From the NCBI GenBank assembly GCA_023411115.1, contig JAEYPF010000023.1, positions 1 to 43,810 on the forward strand: a DNA stretch of 43,810 nt, written 5' to 3'. The position numbers and the translations under genes are program-made. The notes beneath the pieces were generated by a model. The model did not search any database and had not been told where the DNA came from. It saw only the letters and a program-made list of their open reading frames with translations. Positions 43,614 through 43,810 of this stretch are shown piece by piece (position 1 is the stretch's first letter; each line of letters begins with the position of its first letter). This DNA comes from Methanobacteriota archaeon. Lineage in GTDB: Archaea > Methanobacteriota > Methanobacteria > Methanobacteriales > Methanobacteriaceae.

Positions 43614-43810
43614 TTAAGCTTCTGCTTCAGCTATTTTTTCCTTATCTAATAAAATTTTTTCTTTTTCTTCTACTTTTATGACTATTGCTTCTTCTTCAAA
43701 AGCTCCTGGGTCTTTTTCGATGCATTCTTTTACTTTAGCCTGAATTTGGCCTGCATCTTCCACGTCGATCATGCTTATGATTTCCATTTGTTGTTGGAAT
43801 CTTTCGATTC
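43614..43810 (-). CDS. C-terminal end of an unknown protein (5' part beyond window)
   Basis: A minus-strand frame enters from the right edge and stops at TAA (43614-43616), giving 64 residues: a helical start (RFQQQMEIISMIDVEDAG), then an acidic and lysine-rich tail (VEEKEKILLDKEKIAEAEA). The smooth, charged sequence and good codon pattern support a real gene. I cannot name the family from this piece. Confidence 0.65.
   Translation of the reverse strand, partial: IERFQQQMEIISMIDVEDAGQIQAKVKECIEKDPGAFEEEAIVIKVEEKEKILLDKEKIAEAEA

Overview
The window looks like chromosome from a mesophilic methanogenic archaeon of the Methanobacteriales, most likely Methanobacterium or a close relative. The evidence is hdrB and hdrC of the CoB-CoM heterodisulfide reductase, a 2-phosphoglycerate kinase of the cyclic 2,3-diphosphoglycerate pathway, an archaeal oligosaccharyltransferase (AglB), an archaeal-type phosphopantetheine adenylyltransferase, a 7S (SRP) RNA next to tRNA-Ser, AT-rich intergenic DNA, TATA-box promoters, several leaderless genes and GGAGGTGAT-like ribosome binding sites.

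Positions 1-16000 form a surface-glycan (N-glycosylation) island: AglB, three ArnT/PMT-like multi-pass glycosyltransferases (two of them neighbouring paralogues), two GT2 enzymes, four GT4-type enzymes and a Wzx/MATE-like flippase. Together they could build a lipid-linked glycan, flip it and transfer it to protein. Positions 16200-34700 hold housekeeping and accessory genes: a DUF84 NTP phosphatase and coaD; a B12-type radical SAM protein; a secreted AstE/AspA-like zinc hydrolase; an APC permease; two PLP aminotransferases; a compact set of XRE-cupin regulator, thioesterase and acyl-CoA synthetase; a DUF2795 protein; a CDF metal exporter; a QueG-like Fe-S protein; a nitroreductase; two AlkA-type glycosylases; a PhnB-like VOC protein; and membrane proteins.

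Positions 34900-35450 carry tRNA-Ser(GCU) and the SRP RNA, both on the minus strand. After a phosphate permease (PiT) come a CBS protein overlapping 2-phosphoglycerate kinase, a YfcE-like phosphoesterase with DUF2096 and a small unknown protein, then the hdrC-hdrB operon, a CDP-alcohol phosphatidyltransferase and a stand-alone protein resembling a tRNA-guanine transglycosylase. Both window edges cut genes.

The most unusual features are: (1) two tandem arrays of small hairpins (about 34815-34937 and 38194-38330), with unlike stems but a shared 24-25 nt period and mostly 3-nt loops, one of them in the probable 5' leader of 2-phosphoglycerate kinase; (2) an HdrC with an extra ~103-residue Glu/Lys/Pro-rich N-terminus and a strong internal ribosome binding site at the normal HdrC start; (3) a long inverted repeat directly before one AlkA gene; (4) a secreted hydrolase whose strong ribosome binding site points at a non-AUG start; and (5) direct repeats exactly 20 bp apart flanking that gene's TATA box.
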